A stretch of 6,035 nucleotides of DNA, taken from contig DBIH01000010.1 of NCBI GenBank assembly GCA_002296885.1, forward strand, positions 1-6,035. The letters are read 5' to 3'. Positions 4,778-6,035 of this stretch are shown piece after piece (position 1 is the first letter of the stretch; every line of letters begins with the position of its first letter). The notes beneath the pieces are model-generated. The model worked only from the letters and a program-made list of their open reading frames with translations. It made no database searches and was not told the DNA's origin. The DNA comes from Flavobacterium sp. UBA807. GTDB lineage: Bacteria > Bacteroidota > Bacteroidia > Flavobacteriales > Flavobacteriaceae. The position numbers and the translations under genes are program-made.

Positions 4778-6035
4778 ACTATCTGTATTTATGGCCTTTT
4801 TTAGTTGGTAAATAAAGTACGTTGGTGAAATACCCGTTTGTGCTTTAAAGGTTCTTGTAAAAATTTGTGTGGTGCCGAATCCTGCTTCTTCTCCTAATGC
4901 TTTGTTGGTGTAGTTACGGTATTTACTTTCGGTTTTCAGCTTTTCGATTATATAATCAATTTTCAATTTGTTTATATACTCAATTGTTCCGGTTCCTTTG
5001 TGCTTTACAATTACTTTGGATACATATTTTGTATTTGTATTTAATATTGTAGCCATTTTTACCAGTGTCATGTCTTTTTCAAGGTATTTTTTAGTGCGCT
5101 CAAATTTTTCGAGCTGTTTTAAAATACTGTTTTCGGTTTCGGGTATTAATTCTTGAACTGACTGCTTTGACTCGTTATCCTCTTTTTTTGAAGTTTCGAG
5201 ATTAGTATTTCGATTCATAAGCTCTTGAAATAGGCGCTTATTTTTTTGTTGATGATTTATCAAAAGACCAATAACCATTAAAAGCATTGCCAATATACAG
5301 ACTCCAATAGCTGTTCTGAAATTCATTTCGTCTTCAATATCTTTCTTTGCTTCCAGCAGTTTTCTAGTGTCATACTCTTTAACTATTTTTTTTAAAAGGT
5401 ACCGGTAATTTTGATTCAATAAATGGTCAATGGTTAAGAGCTTATCAATATAGAGTAACTGTGATTCTTTGTCATTTGTTTTTTTGTAGTAGTCAATCAG
5501 CAACTCGTATCCTTCTCTTACATCCGGACGTATGTAGTTGTGTTCGTTATACAGCGCATCTACTTTTTTAAAATATGTAATTGCTTTGTCTCTTTCGTTT
5601 AGCTGCCAATAACATTTGCCGATATAGTAATTAGTTACCATTACTGTTGCAAAATCTTGATTCTTTATAAAATAAGGAAGTGTACTATTTAGATTAAGAA
5701 TTGATTTTTTGTATTCCCCGGTTGCCCAATAATTAATCGCTTCGGATTGTATGAAGTAAGGTTGCATTTCTATGTTTTCCAGTCGAATACCTTCATTAAT
5801 CCCTAATTGATTAGTTGCTGTTGACAATGAAATCTTGCCTACTTTATTGTAGCATACGCCTAAAGCATGAAGGGAGTTGAGGTAGGCCCGGTCGTTTTCC
5901 TCTTTGAAATATTCTATGCATTGCTTGAATAATGCAATTGCTTCGTCATAAAATCCCAGATAATATTTGGTTTGTGCTATTCCAAATTTGACTTCAAATA
6001 TGGCATTTTTATCAGGTGTTTTAACAATGTACTTA
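4769..6035 (-). CDS. TPR-transmembrane-AraC-type transcription regulator (N-terminus outside window)
   Basis: The frame is open from the right edge to TAG 4769-4771, 421 visible residues. The TTG at 5825-5827 is not the start, since TPR-like sequence continues upstream (for example GFYDEAIALFKQCIEYF, about nt 5906-5956). Order: degenerate TPR helices (further units about 5719-5669 and 5602-5549), one hydrophobic membrane segment (about 5317-5255, FRTAIGVCILAML...), a charged linker, then a C-terminal AraC-type double HTH (about 5077-4793; second motif NKALGEEAGFGTTQIFTRTFKAQTGISPTYF). This architecture is common in Flavobacteriia: a periplasmic or outer TPR sensor linked through the inner membrane to a cytosolic DNA-binding domain. 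A signal sequence or first membrane segment is expected beyond the edge. Targets are unknown; the neighbours do not indicate a regulon. It lies 95 bp upstream of the excisionase-like gene, with separate regulation likely. Confidence 0.9.
   Translation of the reverse strand, partial: KYIVKTPDKNAIFEVKFGIAQTKYYLGFYDEAIALFKQCIEYFKEENDRAYLNSLHALGVCYNKVGKISLSTATNQLGINEGIRLENIEMQPYFIQSEAINYWATGEYKKSILNLNSTLPYFIKNQDFATVMVTNYYIGKCYWQLNERDKAITYFKKVDALYNEHNYIRPDVREGYELLIDYYKKTNDKESQLLYIDKLLTIDHLLNQNYRYLLKKIVKEYDTRKLLEAKKDIEDEMNFRTAIGVCILAMLLMVIGLLINHQQKNKRLFQELMNRNTNLETSKKEDNESKQSVQELIPETENSILKQLEKFERTKKYLEKDMTLVKMATILNTNTKYVSKVIVKHKGTGTIEYINKLKIDYIIEKLKTESKYRNYTNKALGEEAGFGTTQIFTRTFKAQTGISPTYFIYQLKKAINTDSLD

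Noticed and set aside
4867..5156. Two short hydrophobic plus-strand frames (4867-5052, 4968-5156)
   Set aside because: Both are antisense to the AraC-type DNA-binding domain; hydrophobicity follows from T-rich sequence opposite Lys/Asn codons.
5825..5827. TTG as start codon of the AraC-type regulator
   Set aside because: The same frame stays open to the right edge and encodes further TPR-like sequence, so the real start is outside the window.

Overview
The window is AT-rich DNA from a member of the Bacteroidota, most likely a flavobacterium. Four things point there: a TonB-dependent receptor with a typical C-terminal beta-barrel, a membrane-anchored TPR plus AraC-type regulator, start codons without clear Shine-Dalgarno sequences, and a TAnnTTTG-like promoter box. 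No rRNA, tRNA, CRISPR array, transposase or integrase is visible.

Layout. At the left, on the plus strand, is the 3' part of a TonB-dependent outer-membrane receptor (2-1486), possibly copper-related. It converges on a minus-strand HD-domain phosphohydrolase (1506-2126). All remaining genes are on the minus strand. Read in their own direction from the right, they are: a partial TPR/transmembrane/AraC-type regulator (4769 to beyond the right edge); a small excisionase-like HTH protein (4386-4673); a 69-bp element of stacked hairpins (4321-4389); a winged-helix protein that looks like a replication initiator (3478-4293); a DnaC/IstB-like AAA+ ATPase that looks like a helicase loader (2864-3475); and a 209-residue hypothetical protein split in two at an 8-A tract (2168-2796).

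How the genes may work together. The excisionase-like gene, initiator-like gene and loader-like gene resemble the replication and control module of a Bacteroidota integrated mobile element. The initiator has an N-terminal winged helix, a low-complexity linker and a DnaD-like C-terminus, and its stop codon is 2 bp from the loader start. This recalls the phage lambda O/P arrangement. The DNA encoding the linker carries five CAAGT repeats spaced about one helical turn apart, some in different reading frames, followed by an AT-rich run of five 9-bp repeats. That is the arrangement expected of an origin inside the initiator gene. A related 17-bp pattern (14 of 17 identical) occurs upstream of the excisionase-like gene, suggesting that one protein may bind both places. 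This is inferred from sequence alone and is the most interesting observation here.

The receptor, the HD protein and probably the AraC-type regulator look like ordinary chromosomal genes. The ends of the putative mobile module cannot be fixed from this window.
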